Positions 1 to 9,197 of a DNA stretch of 64,000 bases are shown one piece after another. The position numbers and the translations under genes are program-made. The notes beneath the pieces are model-generated. The model was not told the origin of the DNA. It searched no databases and saw only the letters and a list, made by a program, of their open reading frames with translations. Within the stretch, counting starts at the first letter, position 1. Each line of letters begins with the position of its first letter. The stretch is from contig CALWSR010000010.1 of the NCBI GenBank assembly GCA_944384265.1, forward strand, positions 19,994 to 83,993, read 5' to 3'. This DNA comes from an uncultured Clostridia bacterium (GTDB lineage Bacteria > Bacillota > Clostridia > Lachnospirales > Anaerotignaceae).

Positions 1-1
1 C

Positions 2-3000
2 AAAATAGAGCCGATATATGAAAGGGCTGTTTTGTTTTATTTGGAAGTGCTTGGCGTTTTCTTTTTTTATGAAAAAAATGCCACACCATTTCAAAGAACA
101 AGAGATTTTGATTTTGCTAAAGAAGAAGAAATTGCACACAGCCATTATGCCCAAGAATACAGAAGGTTTCGCAGTTGTATCAAAAACCAATATTTTTATG
201 AGTTGATGCGTATCGGAAAAGAATTGATGCCTTTTGATTCTCTTGCCCATATTGCCGGAGTGCATTATATTGCCATGCACATAGCCAGACAGCTTGTCAA
301 GGCAGGTATCCCCATTGATTTGGGATTGATTTCCGGTGCAGCAGCAGGGCATGATATTGGAAAATATGGCTGCAAGGAAGAAGAAGTAAAAAGAATTCCT
401 TATCTACACTATTACTATACAGATTTGTGGTGCAAAATGAATCTTTTGCCTTCTATCGGACATATTGCAGCAAACCATTCCACATGGGATTTAGAGTTAG
501 AAAATTTACCCATAGAGTCTCTTGTTTTAATTTATTCTGATTTTAGAGTAAAAACAAAATGCTGGGAAAAGGGCAAAGAGGTGATGGGATTTTTTAGTCT
601 GGAGGATTCCTTTCAAGTAATATTGGATAAATTAGATAATGTGGATGCTGCAAAAGAAAATAGATATCGTCATGTTTATGCAAAGCTAAAGGATTTTGAA
701 GATTATATGATTAGTCTTGGTGTAAATGTAGATTTTCAGACAGACCAATTGACGCCAAAACCAAAAAAAGATAAAGCCATTTTAAATATGACAGAAACAG
801 TGCAGGCATTAAAATATATGGCCATAGAACATAATATTTTGTTGATGCACAGATTAAGCCATGAAATATCGTTTGGAAATATTTTAGAAACCGCAAGAAG
901 TTCAAAAAACTGGAAAAACAGCAGAGCTTATTTAAACATTTTTGAAGAATATTTTACATATATGACACAAAAACAAAAGGCCATGACGCTTTCATTTTTG
1001 TATGAGCTTTTAATGCACAGAGAAGGGGATATCCGAAGACAGGCAGCGGATTTGATGGGTAATATCATCATCAATTATGATGAAGATTATAGAAAAGAAA
1101 TTCCAAAGGATGCAACCATATCATTAGGAGAATATACCAGTCAACAGCTGTGGCAGCACTATTTGGAAATGATTATAGAGCCAGACCATAAAGTGACTGA
1201 CAGACATAAAAGATGGATTGGATATACATTAAAAATACTCATTGGTTCTGTGCTAAGCAGATGTCCTAAGGGCAAACGAGGTAAATATTTAGGGGATTTA
1301 TTAAAATTTTATGAAAATACAAACAGAGAAGAAGCCACCATGTTCATCATGCTGGACTCTCTTTTGTTAGTTCCTTTGGAATTGCTTCGAGAGGAAGAAA
1401 TGCATACACTGCTTCGATTTTCAAAAGAGGCAGTCAAAACAAGCTCCGTAGAAGTGTGGGCAGCTGTGTTATGCTTTATGAAATATATTACAGAACAAAT
1501 TCCAAAAAGACAGGATATCGCAAAGCAAATGCAACAAATGATAGAAGAGATACCAAAAGAAAATAATTTTACACTGCAATTTTTAATTTATAAAACAGCA
1601 AAAAACTGGAAGCTTCAAAATTGTTTTAAATATTGTGATTTAAAAACAATATATGAAGACAGAGCTGTCATTTCAGAAATATTTTTAGAAAATACAAAGG
1701 TGGCAACTCCTTGGATTATCAAATCTGTTAATATTGAACTGCTTTTAGACAGAGTAAAATATGACAACAAAATATCTGTACTGCAAATTGCAACACACTT
1801 TTCTAATATTGTAAAGGTCAGCGAAAGAGTGACAGTACGTCACAGTGCAGGCAATGCCATTGTCAGCATTGCACCTCTTTTGACATTGGCACAACGAAAT
1901 GAAATTGCCATTGAATTGACAAAAGGATTGGAAATAGGAGAATATGAATTTTCAAAATATATCCCTCAATATTTAGGAGAATTTGCCCTTTATCTCCATC
2001 CTGATGAATTGGATGAATTTATAGGGGATTTGAAAAGACTTTTAATTAGCACAAATGCCAGAGTGGTATGTGTTACATTAGACACATTGGGCATCATATT
2101 ACAGCATTATGGTGTTTATCAAAACCGTTTTCAAGAAAGCAGCAAAACCTATTTGGAACGCAAAAAAGTAATGCTTGGAATGCTATTGGGAGGATTGGCA
2201 AATTATAATGAAACGGTAAATCAAGAGTCTATGCTTATCATTGGACAATCTCTTTTTGGAAGCCAAATGCTTTCTTTAAAAGAAAAAAGAGAAATTTTTC
2301 ATATGATGGGCAAAAAGATTACAACATTGCTGGAAAATAAAGAAACCTCCGAATTATCCTTTTTTTATAATGCAGCCTCTTTAAATTATATTTATCGTTT
2401 TATAGGGGATTATCTTTTTTCATATAAAGCATTTGACTTTGCAGAGCCGGATAAAGTTGCCTTTTTTCCCGGCACATTTGACCCCTTTTCATTGGGGCAC
2501 AAAGAAATTGCAAAAGAAATCAGAGACATGGGATTTATTGTATATCTGGCATTAGACGAATTTTCATGGTCAAAAAAAACACAGCCTCATATGATACGCC
2601 GTGAGATTGTAACAATGTCTATTGCAAATGAAGAAAACATATATCTTTTTCCGAATGATATTCCTGTTAACATTGCAAACCCTGAGGATTTAAAAGGCTT
2701 GAAGGAATTATTTTATGGAAAAGAAGTGTATATGGTTGCAGGAAGCGATGTGGTACAAAATGCCTCTTCCTACAAGGTGCCTTCTGTGGAGCATTCTATA
2801 CAAACATTTAACCACATCTTATTTTTGAGAGAGAGCCAAAGGCATAAAAAGGAGGGAGAAGATGACCATTTGGAAGGTAAAATTTCAGGAAGTGTATTAA
2901 AATTAAAATTACCTGTCCATTTAGAGGATATCAGCTCTACTCGAATACGAGAAAATATAGACGACAACAGAGATATTTCCAATTTGATTGACCCAATTGC

Positions 3001-4564
3001 ACAAAATTATATCTATGAAAACAGCCTGTATTTGAGAGAAGCACAGTATAAGCAAATTCTGATTGCCAAAACAATACAAACACAGCTGTTAAAGCAGTTA
3101 AATACATCATTGCAAAATGAATTGATTTCATTTTCTCATAAGCATGAAAATCAGGAGCAAATTCGTTTTGCCATGAACAGAAAAGAGGCCTCCTTTACCA
3201 TTTTGAGAGATGGGGAACAAAATGGGGCAATCGTTGGGGTATCTATATTTTGTTCCTTATCAACATTAAAGCTGTATCAAGAATTTAAAAGTACAGAAAT
3301 TGCAAATATCATTCGTGAAAATACATCCGGAAAAATACTGCTTGTAACAGGCCTATATGTTTCTAAAAATACAAGTATCAGAAATCCGGAGCAGCTTTTG
3401 TTGACAGAAACATTGGCAAGTGCATTGGCAGAAGACTATACCTATTGTGTTTTCAGTCCGGAAATGAAAATCAATAATAAAAAAATAGATACTGTACTGC
3501 AACAGCAGGGATTTTTTAAATTGCAGGAAAGCTCGGCCGAAAGACCTGTTTGGGTAGTGGATATGAAAAATCCCATTGCTTTTATAAAAAATATGGAAAC
3601 TGTCATCAAAGAACCCTTTAACAGAAATGAAAGAGTACTGGATATATTAGACAAAACCCATTATAAATTACAAAAGGCTATGACAAAATTATATCCGGGC
3701 AACTTAGTGCTTTCTTTTCATTCCAGTATTATGCACCATCGCTTGGTAGAGCTGATTACAAAAGCAAATGGTGTGCCAAGCGAGCCTTTGGCTGTAAGAA
3801 AGCTTGGTCCGGCCATGTGTGTACCTTTTGGCAAAATTTTAAGAGGCATGGTGATTCCAAATACAGTAACAAAAGTGCTGCATACAGAAAAAACATATGA
3901 ATCTGAATTAAAAAATTTTAAGATTACAGAATATCCAAATTATGCTCCTTTAAAAAATCAAACCAAAACCATTAAGTCTTTTCATAGACCTGTTATATTG
4001 GTAGATGATTTACTTCATAAGGGATATCGTATCAAAGAATTAGACCCTCTTTTTAAATCAGAAGGTATTGAAATTGAAAGAATCATTGTAGGAATTCTTT
4101 CCGGAAGAGGAAAGGATTTGATGGATATTCAAAACAGGAACGTAGAGAGCTTATATTTTATTCCTTCTTTACGCTCTTGGTTTGTAGAATCAAGTATTTA
4201 TCCCTTTATTGGAGGAGATACTGTGGAAAGAAAGGATAAGCTCAAGGCAAACCTATTAAATTCCATTAATTTAATTCTTCCCTATGTTATGCCTGCCTTT
4301 TTAAAGGGGGCTTCAAAAGAAGCAATCTATCATCTATCTATGGTAAGCCTTGAAAATGCGGAGGAAATTATGCAGGTGCTGGAAGAAGAATATCAAAAAG
4401 AATATGAAAGAAATTTGACATTAAATCGCCTGGCAGAAGTTATCATTCGTCCCAGCTGTCCGGATAAGGGAGGATGCCTAAGCTATGATTATCATTTAGC
4501 TCCTTCTGTATATATTGCAAATGATATAGAAAAGCTGGTACGTTTAAGAGGGTTAATAGAATAA
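2..4564 (+). CDS. Multidomain HD / HEAT-like / NMNAT-like / GNAT-like / PRTase-like protein (5' end open)
   Basis: The frame is open to the left edge. The first in-frame start is TTG at 32 without a clear ribosome site, so the true N-terminus is probably outside the window. Numbering from that TTG: an HD phosphohydrolase domain lies at about 65-175 (HD pair His107-Asp108). A long helical, HEAT-like stretch runs from about 270 to 790. A nucleotidyltransferase domain of the NMN adenylyltransferase type covers about 808-1000, with GTFDPFSLGH at 814-823 and the distal SSTRIR at 968-973. A GNAT-like stretch lies at about 1040-1180. A phosphoribosyltransferase-like C-terminus has a PRPP-loop-like VILVDDLLHKG around 1322-1331. 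The combination suggests nucleotide or NAD-related chemistry, but the function is unknown to me. The next gene starts 24 bases downstream on the same strand. Single-domain assignments: HD and NMNAT motifs are clear, GNAT and PRTase are weaker. Confidence 0.8.
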   Translation, partial: KIEPIYERAVLFYLEVLGVFFFYEKNATPFQRTRDFDFAKEEEIAHSHYAQEYRRFRSCIKNQYFYELMRIGKELMPFDSLAHIAGVHYIAMHIARQLVKAGIPIDLGLISGAAAGHDIGKYGCKEEEVKRIPYLHYYYTDLWCKMNLLPSIGHIAANHSTWDLELENLPIESLVLIYSDFRVKTKCWEKGKEVMGFFSLEDSFQVILDKLDNVDAAKENRYRHVYAKLKDFEDYMISLGVNVDFQTDQLTPKPKKDKAILNMTETVQALKYMAIEHNILLMHRLSHEISFGNILETARSSKNWKNSRAYLNIFEEYFTYMTQKQKAMTLSFLYELLMHREGDIRRQAADLMGNIIINYDEDYRKEIPKDATISLGEYTSQQLWQHYLEMIIEPDHKVTDRHKRWIGYTLKILIGSVLSRCPKGKRGKYLGDLLKFYENTNREEATMFIMLDSLLLVPLELLREEEMHTLLRFSKEAVKTSSVEVWAAVLCFMKYITEQIPKRQDIAKQMQQMIEEIPKENNFTLQFLIYKTAKNWKLQNCFKYCDLKTIYEDRAVISEIFLENTKVATPWIIKSVNIELLLDRVKYDNKISVLQIATHFSNIVKVSERVTVRHSAGNAIVSIAPLLTLAQRNEIAIELTKGLEIGEYEFSKYIPQYLGEFALYLHPDELDEFIGDLKRLLISTNARVVCVTLDTLGIILQHYGVYQNRFQESSKTYLERKKVMLGMLLGGLANYNETVNQESMLIIGQSLFGSQMLSLKEKREIFHMMGKKITTLLENKETSELSFFYNAASLNYIYRFIGDYLFSYKAFDFAEPDKVAFFPGTFDPFSLGHKEIAKEIRDMGFIVYLALDEFSWSKKTQPHMIRREIVTMSIANEENIYLFPNDIPVNIANPEDLKGLKELFYGKEVYMVAGSDVVQNASSYKVPSVEHSIQTFNHILFLRESQRHKKEGEDDHLEGKISGSVLKLKLPVHLEDISSTRIRENIDDNRDISNLIDPIAQNYIYENSLYLREAQYKQILIAKTIQTQLLKQLNTSLQNELISFSHKHENQEQIRFAMNRKEASFTILRDGEQNGAIVGVSIFCSLSTLKLYQEFKSTEIANIIRENTSGKILLVTGLYVSKNTSIRNPEQLLLTETLASALAEDYTYCVFSPEMKINNKKIDTVLQQQGFFKLQESSAERPVWVVDMKNPIAFIKNMETVIKEPFNRNERVLDILDKTHYKLQKAMTKLYPGNLVLSFHSSIMHHRLVELITKANGVPSEPLAVRKLGPAMCVPFGKILRGMVIPNTVTKVLHTEKTYESELKNFKITEYPNYAPLKNQTKTIKSFHRPVILVDDLLHKGYRIKELDPLFKSEGIEIERIIVGILSGRGKDLMDIQNRNVESLYFIPSLRSWFVESSIYPFIGGDTVERKDKLKANLLNSINLILPYVMPAFLKGASKEAIYHLSMVSLENAEEIMQVLEEEYQKEYERNLTLNRLAEVIIRPSCPDKGGCLSYDYHLAPSVYIANDIEKLVRLRGLIE

Positions 4565-4588
4565 TAAAAAAAGAGAGGGTTATATTTT

Positions 4589-5782
4589 ATGCAATGGTTT
4601 GAAGGAAAAAATGGTATTGTTGTTTCTGTACAAAGAGATGTAAAAAAAGCAAAGGGACGTTTTTTGGCAACCCATCCGGCTATGCTTTTACAGCCGGAGG
4701 GGACTGATTGGTTAAATACCAATTTATTAAAATCAGAAGCGGAAGCATTGCCTAAAAGAATACAAAAAGCATTTGAAAAAAAAGAAACCGTTACCTGTAT
4801 TAACACCGCTTATGGAACAATAGAACAATGGAAGCAAAGAGAACTGGAAATTGTTAAAAATTTTTCAAAAAAGAAAAGAGTTCATTTATTGGCATTGGGA
4901 GATGTAGGCAGTACCATTTTAATTGGATTAAAATTATTGGGAGGAAATTGTATTGATGAAATTGGTATTTATGACATCAATGCAGCTGTCTGCAAAAGAT
5001 GGGAATGTGAATTAAACCAAACTGCATTTCCTTGGGAATATGACAAACTCCCGGAAGTAAAAATTGTTTCAGAAGAAAACTTATTTAATTGTGATGTATT
5101 TATATTTTGTGCCTCTAAAGGCATTCCCCCTGTTGGAGCAAATGTCAATGATGTTCGTATGGCACAGTTTGAGGCAAACAAATCTATTATAGAAATATTT
5201 GCCAAAAAAGCAAGGCAAAATCATTTTTCCGGTTTATTTGCCGTGGTTTCTGACCCTGTGGACCCTCTTTGCAAGGCTGCTTTTTTAAAAAGCAATCAAA
5301 ATGATAATAATGAATTTGATGCAAAAGGGCTTTTGCCAGAACAAATACAAGGCTATGGATTGGGTGTGATGAATGCAAGGGCAGCCTATTTTGCCAAAAA
5401 AGAAAAAAGGTTTGATTCCTTTTTGACAGAGGGCAGAGCCTATGGACCCCATGGACAGGATTTAGTGATTGCAAACAGTATTATAAATTATGATGATACT
5501 ATTTCAAGAGAATTGACAAAACGAACCGTAGAAGCCAATTTAAAAACAAGAGAGCTTGGTTTTAAGCCATATATTGCTCCTGCACTTTCTTCTGCCGCCA
5601 TATCCATTTTATTAACATTGGAAGGGAAATGGCATTATAGCTCCAACTTTTTGGGCGGTATTTACATGGGCTGTAAAAACAGAACCACAAAAGCCGGTTT
5701 AGAAATAGAAAGTCTTCCTTTGGATGAATCATTATATGGTCGTATTCAAAAAGCATTTCAAAATTTGGAGGAGATACTATGA
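4589..5782 (+). CDS. Lactate/malate dehydrogenase-like NAD-binding protein
   Basis: 397 residues, ATG start after an AGAGAGGG ribosome site. An N-terminal extension of about 90 residues precedes a Rossmann fold: a glycine motif GDVGS at 104-108, then an acidic end of strand two (IGIYDI). Farther on are FCASKGIPPVG, resembling the loop after strand four of lactate/malate dehydrogenases, and VVSDPVDPLC, which replaces the usual VVTNPVD. I therefore read it as a divergent member of the LDH/MDH superfamily; the substrate cannot be told. It overlaps the next gene by four bases (ATGA), so the two are probably translated together. The link to the upstream fusion protein (24-base gap) suggests a three-gene operon. 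Confidence 0.72.
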   Translation: MQWFEGKNGIVVSVQRDVKKAKGRFLATHPAMLLQPEGTDWLNTNLLKSEAEALPKRIQKAFEKKETVTCINTAYGTIEQWKQRELEIVKNFSKKKRVHLLALGDVGSTILIGLKLLGGNCIDEIGIYDINAAVCKRWECELNQTAFPWEYDKLPEVKIVSEENLFNCDVFIFCASKGIPPVGANVNDVRMAQFEANKSIIEIFAKKARQNHFSGLFAVVSDPVDPLCKAAFLKSNQNDNNEFDAKGLLPEQIQGYGLGVMNARAAYFAKKEKRFDSFLTEGRAYGPHGQDLVIANSIINYDDTISRELTKRTVEANLKTRELGFKPYIAPALSSAAISILLTLEGKWHYSSNFLGGIYMGCKNRTTKAGLEIESLPLDESLYGRIQKAFQNLEEIL

Positions 5783-6843
5783 ATAAAGAACTGATTCTGG
5801 TACAGCCTTATTGTGAGGACAAACAAAAGACAAAGAGGTTGGAGCAGGTTTTGGCGACGGCTTTGGAGGGTATTTCCTATAAAAAAATTATAGAAGAAAG
5901 GGAATTAAAAAATTTACAGCACAAAAAAATTCTTTTTGCAATTTCTCAAGGTGTTTCCGGCATCAATCTGGAATATTTTCGCTTTTTAAAAAAAATAAGA
6001 ATGGACAGAAATTTATTGCATGGTTGTGTAGCAGGTATCATTGTAGATGGTGAAAGTGAACTGTTTACAAAATCTATTGCAAGAGAGTTTGCTTTTACTG
6101 CCAATATGGCAGGCTGTACCTTTCCCGGCAGGCCTCTTGTAGAAGCAACTGCCTCTTTGCAGAACTTTAATATACAGGCAAAAAATTTTGATACAGACAA
6201 TATGGGAGCTTATGAAAAATCTGCTAAAATATTGACAGAGCAAATATTAGATTTTAAACCTATCAAAAAAAAACAGCCAAATATATTAGTATTGCATACC
6301 AGTAATTTTAAAACCTCCAATACAATGCAGCTTTGGAATATGGTAAAATCACATTTAAAAAATTGCAATATCAAAGAAATCTCATTACGAAACGGCTCTA
6401 TACAGGACTGCGGCGGCTGTCCCTATACAATGTGTATGCATTTTAGCAAAAGCTCTAATTGTTATTATGGAGGTGTGATTGTCAATGAGGTCTATCCGGC
6501 CATATTAGACTGTGATGCATTGGTATTGCTTTGTCCCAATTACAATGATGCTGTCAGTGCTAATTTATGTGCTTTTATCAATCGTCTGACAGCACTGTTT
6601 CGCAAAACAAGGTTTTATGAAAAATATATTTTTGCTGTCATTGTTTCCGGATACAGCGGGGGAGATTTGGTGGCAGAGCAGCTCATCAGTGCTTTAAATA
6701 TGAATAAAACATTTATATTGCCTGCTCGCTTTGCCATGCTGGAAACAGCAAATGACCCAAACAGCATACACAAAATCACAGATATTGCACAAAAAGCACA
6801 AATATTTGCAAACCACATTTCTCAAACCATACAACAAAAATAA
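5779..6843 (+). CDS. NADPH-dependent FMN reductase / iron-sulfur flavoprotein family
   Basis: 354 residues, starting inside the stop of the preceding gene (ATGA overlap). The C-terminal half (from about 168) is a flavodoxin-like fold: NILVLHTSNFKTSNT, then a Cys motif DCGGCPYTMC beginning at Cys211, and a CDALVLLCPNYND segment followed by a conserved-looking FINRLTAL. This is the layout of NAD(P)H-dependent FMN reductases and the Isf iron-sulfur flavoproteins. The N-terminal half (1-165) carries no domain I recognise, although GKP-like loops suggest a second nucleotide-binding-like module. It probably donates or accepts electrons in a reaction together with the dehydrogenase-like neighbour; that is inference from gene order. 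Confidence 0.72.
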   Translation: MNKELILVQPYCEDKQKTKRLEQVLATALEGISYKKIIEERELKNLQHKKILFAISQGVSGINLEYFRFLKKIRMDRNLLHGCVAGIIVDGESELFTKSIAREFAFTANMAGCTFPGRPLVEATASLQNFNIQAKNFDTDNMGAYEKSAKILTEQILDFKPIKKKQPNILVLHTSNFKTSNTMQLWNMVKSHLKNCNIKEISLRNGSIQDCGGCPYTMCMHFSKSSNCYYGGVIVNEVYPAILDCDALVLLCPNYNDAVSANLCAFINRLTALFRKTRFYEKYIFAVIVSGYSGGDLVAEQLISALNMNKTFILPARFAMLETANDPNSIHKITDIAQKAQIFANHISQTIQQK

Positions 6844-6908
6844 AACCTATTGTAATTATCAAAAATAAGGAGTATAATAAACGACAAAAATTGACAAAGG
6901 AGAATGCT

Positions 6909-7601
6909 ATGAAAGGAACATTATATGGTGTAGGAATTGGTTCTGGAAATCCTGAGCTTTTGACATATCAGGCAGTAAAGTGCATCAAAAGCTGTGATGT
7001 GATTGCCATACCCAATAGCGGAAGAGGCGCTTCTGTGGCCTATGATATTGTAATACAGGCTTTACCAGAGCTGTCAGAAAAGCAAATGCTTCAAATTGAT
7101 ATGCCCATGACAAAAGAAAAGGAAATACTAAAAAGGTGTCATGAAAATGGGGGAAATCTTCTTCTGCAATATTTAAAACAAGGGGATGTGGCTTTTTTAA
7201 CATTGGGAGACCCTTCTATTTATGCAACTTATATGTATTTACATGATTTTGTATTAAAAAAAGGTGGACAAGCACATATGATTTGTGGTATTCCCTCTTT
7301 TTGCTCAGTTGCTTCTGCATTAAATATCAGTTTGGCAAAGGGAGATGAGATGCTTCATATTATACCTGCTTCTTATCCTATGGAACACGCTTTATCTTTG
7401 CCTGGTACAAAAATATTGATGAAAGCAGGAAAATCCTTTTCAAAAATAAAAAAAATGCTTTTGATACAAAGGGAATCTATTGATTGCTATATGGTGGAAA
7501 ACTGTGGCATGAAAACAGAAAAAAAATACTTTTCACCAGAAGAAATGCCGGAAGAAGCAGGATATTTTACTACCATTGTTGTAAAAGAGAAAAGGAACTG
7601 A
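6909..7601 (+). CDS. cobI: Precorrin-2 / cobalt-factor II C20-methyltransferase
   Basis: Tetrapyrrole (SAM-dependent) methylase of the cobalamin pathway, which methylates C20 of precorrin-2 or cobalt-factor II. The start chosen is ATG 6909, preceded by AAAGGAG at about 6896-6902; a TTG at 6891 would swallow the ribosome site. 230 residues, a usual length. The N-terminal GVGIGSGNPELLT, the LTLGDPSIYATY SAM loop and the CGIPSFCSVAS segment are typical of the CbiL/CobI branch. No other corrin gene is nearby; five bases downstream begins a betaine-type ABC transporter, which is an unusual neighbour. Anaerobes usually use the early-cobalt form (cbiL), so cbiL may be the better symbol. Confidence 0.85.
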   Translation: MKGTLYGVGIGSGNPELLTYQAVKCIKSCDVIAIPNSGRGASVAYDIVIQALPELSEKQMLQIDMPMTKEKEILKRCHENGGNLLLQYLKQGDVAFLTLGDPSIYATYMYLHDFVLKKGGQAHMICGIPSFCSVASALNISLAKGDEMLHIIPASYPMEHALSLPGTKILMKAGKSFSKIKKMLLIQRESIDCYMVENCGMKTEKKYFSPEEMPEEAGYFTTIVVKEKRN

Positions 7602-7605
7602 CAAT

Positions 7606-8250
7606 ATGATAACAGAGCTTTTTGAATTATATGCACTGCGAAAAGATTTTTTTTTAGAATTATTGTTACAGCATATTCGCATTTCTTTGATTGTGGGCAT
7701 CATTGCCGGAACAATCGGTCTTTTGATTGGTATTTTTATCAGTCAAAAAAAGAAGCTTGCACCGTTGGTTATTGGTATCATCAATGTAATTTATACCATT
7801 CCCTCTATTTCCATGCTTGGGTTTTTGATACCATTTACAGGAATAGGTGATAAAACAGCTATCATTGCATTGATTATATATGGTTTATTGCCTATGGTCA
7901 GAAACACATATACAGGCATTATCGGAATTGACAGCTCTATTTTAGAAGCAGCAAGGGCTATGGGCAGCACGCCATTTCAAGTTTTATATAAAATAAAGCT
8001 GCCTCTGGCGGCTCCTGTAATACTGTCTGGCTTTCGTAATATGATTGTAATGACAATTTCCATTAGCAGTATTTCTTCTTTTATTGGCGCCGGAGGACTT
8101 GGTGTAGCAGTATATAGAGGCATTACAACAAACAATGCCAAAATGACCATGGCAGGCAGTCTTTTAATTGCGCTGTTGGCATTGATATGTGATACAATCA
8201 TTGGAAAATATGAAAAAAGAATATCAAAAAAAAGGAGAATAAAATCATGA
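7606..8250 (+). CDS. Osmoprotectant/choline-type ABC transporter permease (OpuCB-like)
   Basis: 214 residues with about six hydrophobic segments. The EAA loop typical of binding-protein-dependent permeases is visible as EAARAMGSTPFQVLYKIKLP in the second half. Family features such as the early HIRISLIVGIIAGTIGLLIG and FIGAGGLGVAVYRGI match the OpuCB/YehW type that moves glycine betaine, choline or carnitine. It starts five bases after cobI and overlaps the solute-binding protein gene by four bases. Classical OpuC systems carry two permease genes; only one is present here, so the channel would be a homodimer. Substrate is inferred from family. Confidence 0.85.
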   Translation: MITELFELYALRKDFFLELLLQHIRISLIVGIIAGTIGLLIGIFISQKKKLAPLVIGIINVIYTIPSISMLGFLIPFTGIGDKTAIIALIIYGLLPMVRNTYTGIIGIDSSILEAARAMGSTPFQVLYKIKLPLAAPVILSGFRNMIVMTISISSISSFIGAGGLGVAVYRGITTNNAKMTMAGSLLIALLALICDTIIGKYEKRISKKRRIKS

Positions 8251-9185
8251 AATTTAAAAAGTTAACAAAAATCATTGCAGCTATAACAACAGCAGGTGTT
8301 TTTCTAGCAGGCTGTACCAGCAGCACAAATACTCCAACGCAGCAGACAGAGGCTGAAGCTTCTGAAGGCGGTACCATTAAAATTGCTTCAAAGCCTATGA
8401 CAGAGCAATTTATACTTTCTGAAATGCTGGGTATTTTAATTGAACAGGATACAAATTTAGATGTGGAAATTACAAAAGGCATTGGCGGCGGTACAACCAA
8501 TATTCACCCTGCGCTGTTAAACGGTGAGTTTGACTTATATCCAGAATACACTGCTACAAGCTGGTTTACAGTATTGAAAAAAACAGAAACGCCTGAAAGC
8601 GAAGATGCATTATATGATGAATTGGTAAAAGAATATGAGGCATTGGGATTAACATGGACAGGACTGTATGGTTTTAATAATACCTATACACTGGCTATGA
8701 ATCGTCAAAAAGCAGAACAATTACAGATAAATACCATTTCTGAGCTGGCCAATGTTTCAAATCAAGTCATATTTGGAGGAAATTATGATTATATTGAAAG
8801 AGAAGATGGTTATCCTGCGCTGTGTCAAGCATATGGTTTAAACTTTAAACAAACAAAGGATATGGATATTGGTTTAAAATATACTGCATTGGAAGAACAG
8901 GAAATTGATGTGACAAACGCTTTTACAACAGATGCGCAGTTATCTTCCGAAAACATAAAAGTATTGGAGGATGATAAGCACTTTTTTACAAATTATTATT
9001 GCGGTACAGTTGTTAGAATGGATACATTGGAAAAATATCCTCAATTAAAAACCGTTTTGGAAAAAATGAATGGTATTTTGACAGATACAGAAATGGCAAA
9101 AATGAATTATGCTGTGGAAGTGGAAGAGCAGGATGAACATTTGGTGGCAGAAAATTTTTTAAAAGAAAAAGGGCTGATAGATTAA
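8247..9185 (+). CDS. Glycine betaine/choline-type substrate-binding lipoprotein (OpuCC-like)
   Basis: 312 residues with a lipoprotein signal: basic N-terminus, hydrophobic core and lipobox LAGC with Cys at about 23, followed by a Ser/Thr/Gln-rich linker. The mature part starts IKIASKPMTEQFILSEML, and contains GIGGGTTNIHPALLNGEFDLYPEYT, the hallmark of OpuAC/QAT-type binding proteins for quaternary amines. It would sit on the outer face of the membrane and feed the permease encoded just upstream (four-base overlap). The ATPase gene follows. Exact ligand (glycine betaine, choline, carnitine, or another) is not decidable by eye. Confidence 0.88.
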   Translation: MKFKKLTKIIAAITTAGVFLAGCTSSTNTPTQQTEAEASEGGTIKIASKPMTEQFILSEMLGILIEQDTNLDVEITKGIGGGTTNIHPALLNGEFDLYPEYTATSWFTVLKKTETPESEDALYDELVKEYEALGLTWTGLYGFNNTYTLAMNRQKAEQLQINTISELANVSNQVIFGGNYDYIEREDGYPALCQAYGLNFKQTKDMDIGLKYTALEEQEIDVTNAFTTDAQLSSENIKVLEDDKHFFTNYYCGTVVRMDTLEKYPQLKTVLEKMNGILTDTEMAKMNYAVEVEEQDEHLVAENFLKEKGLID

Positions 9186-9197
9186 GGAGTGTTTTAT

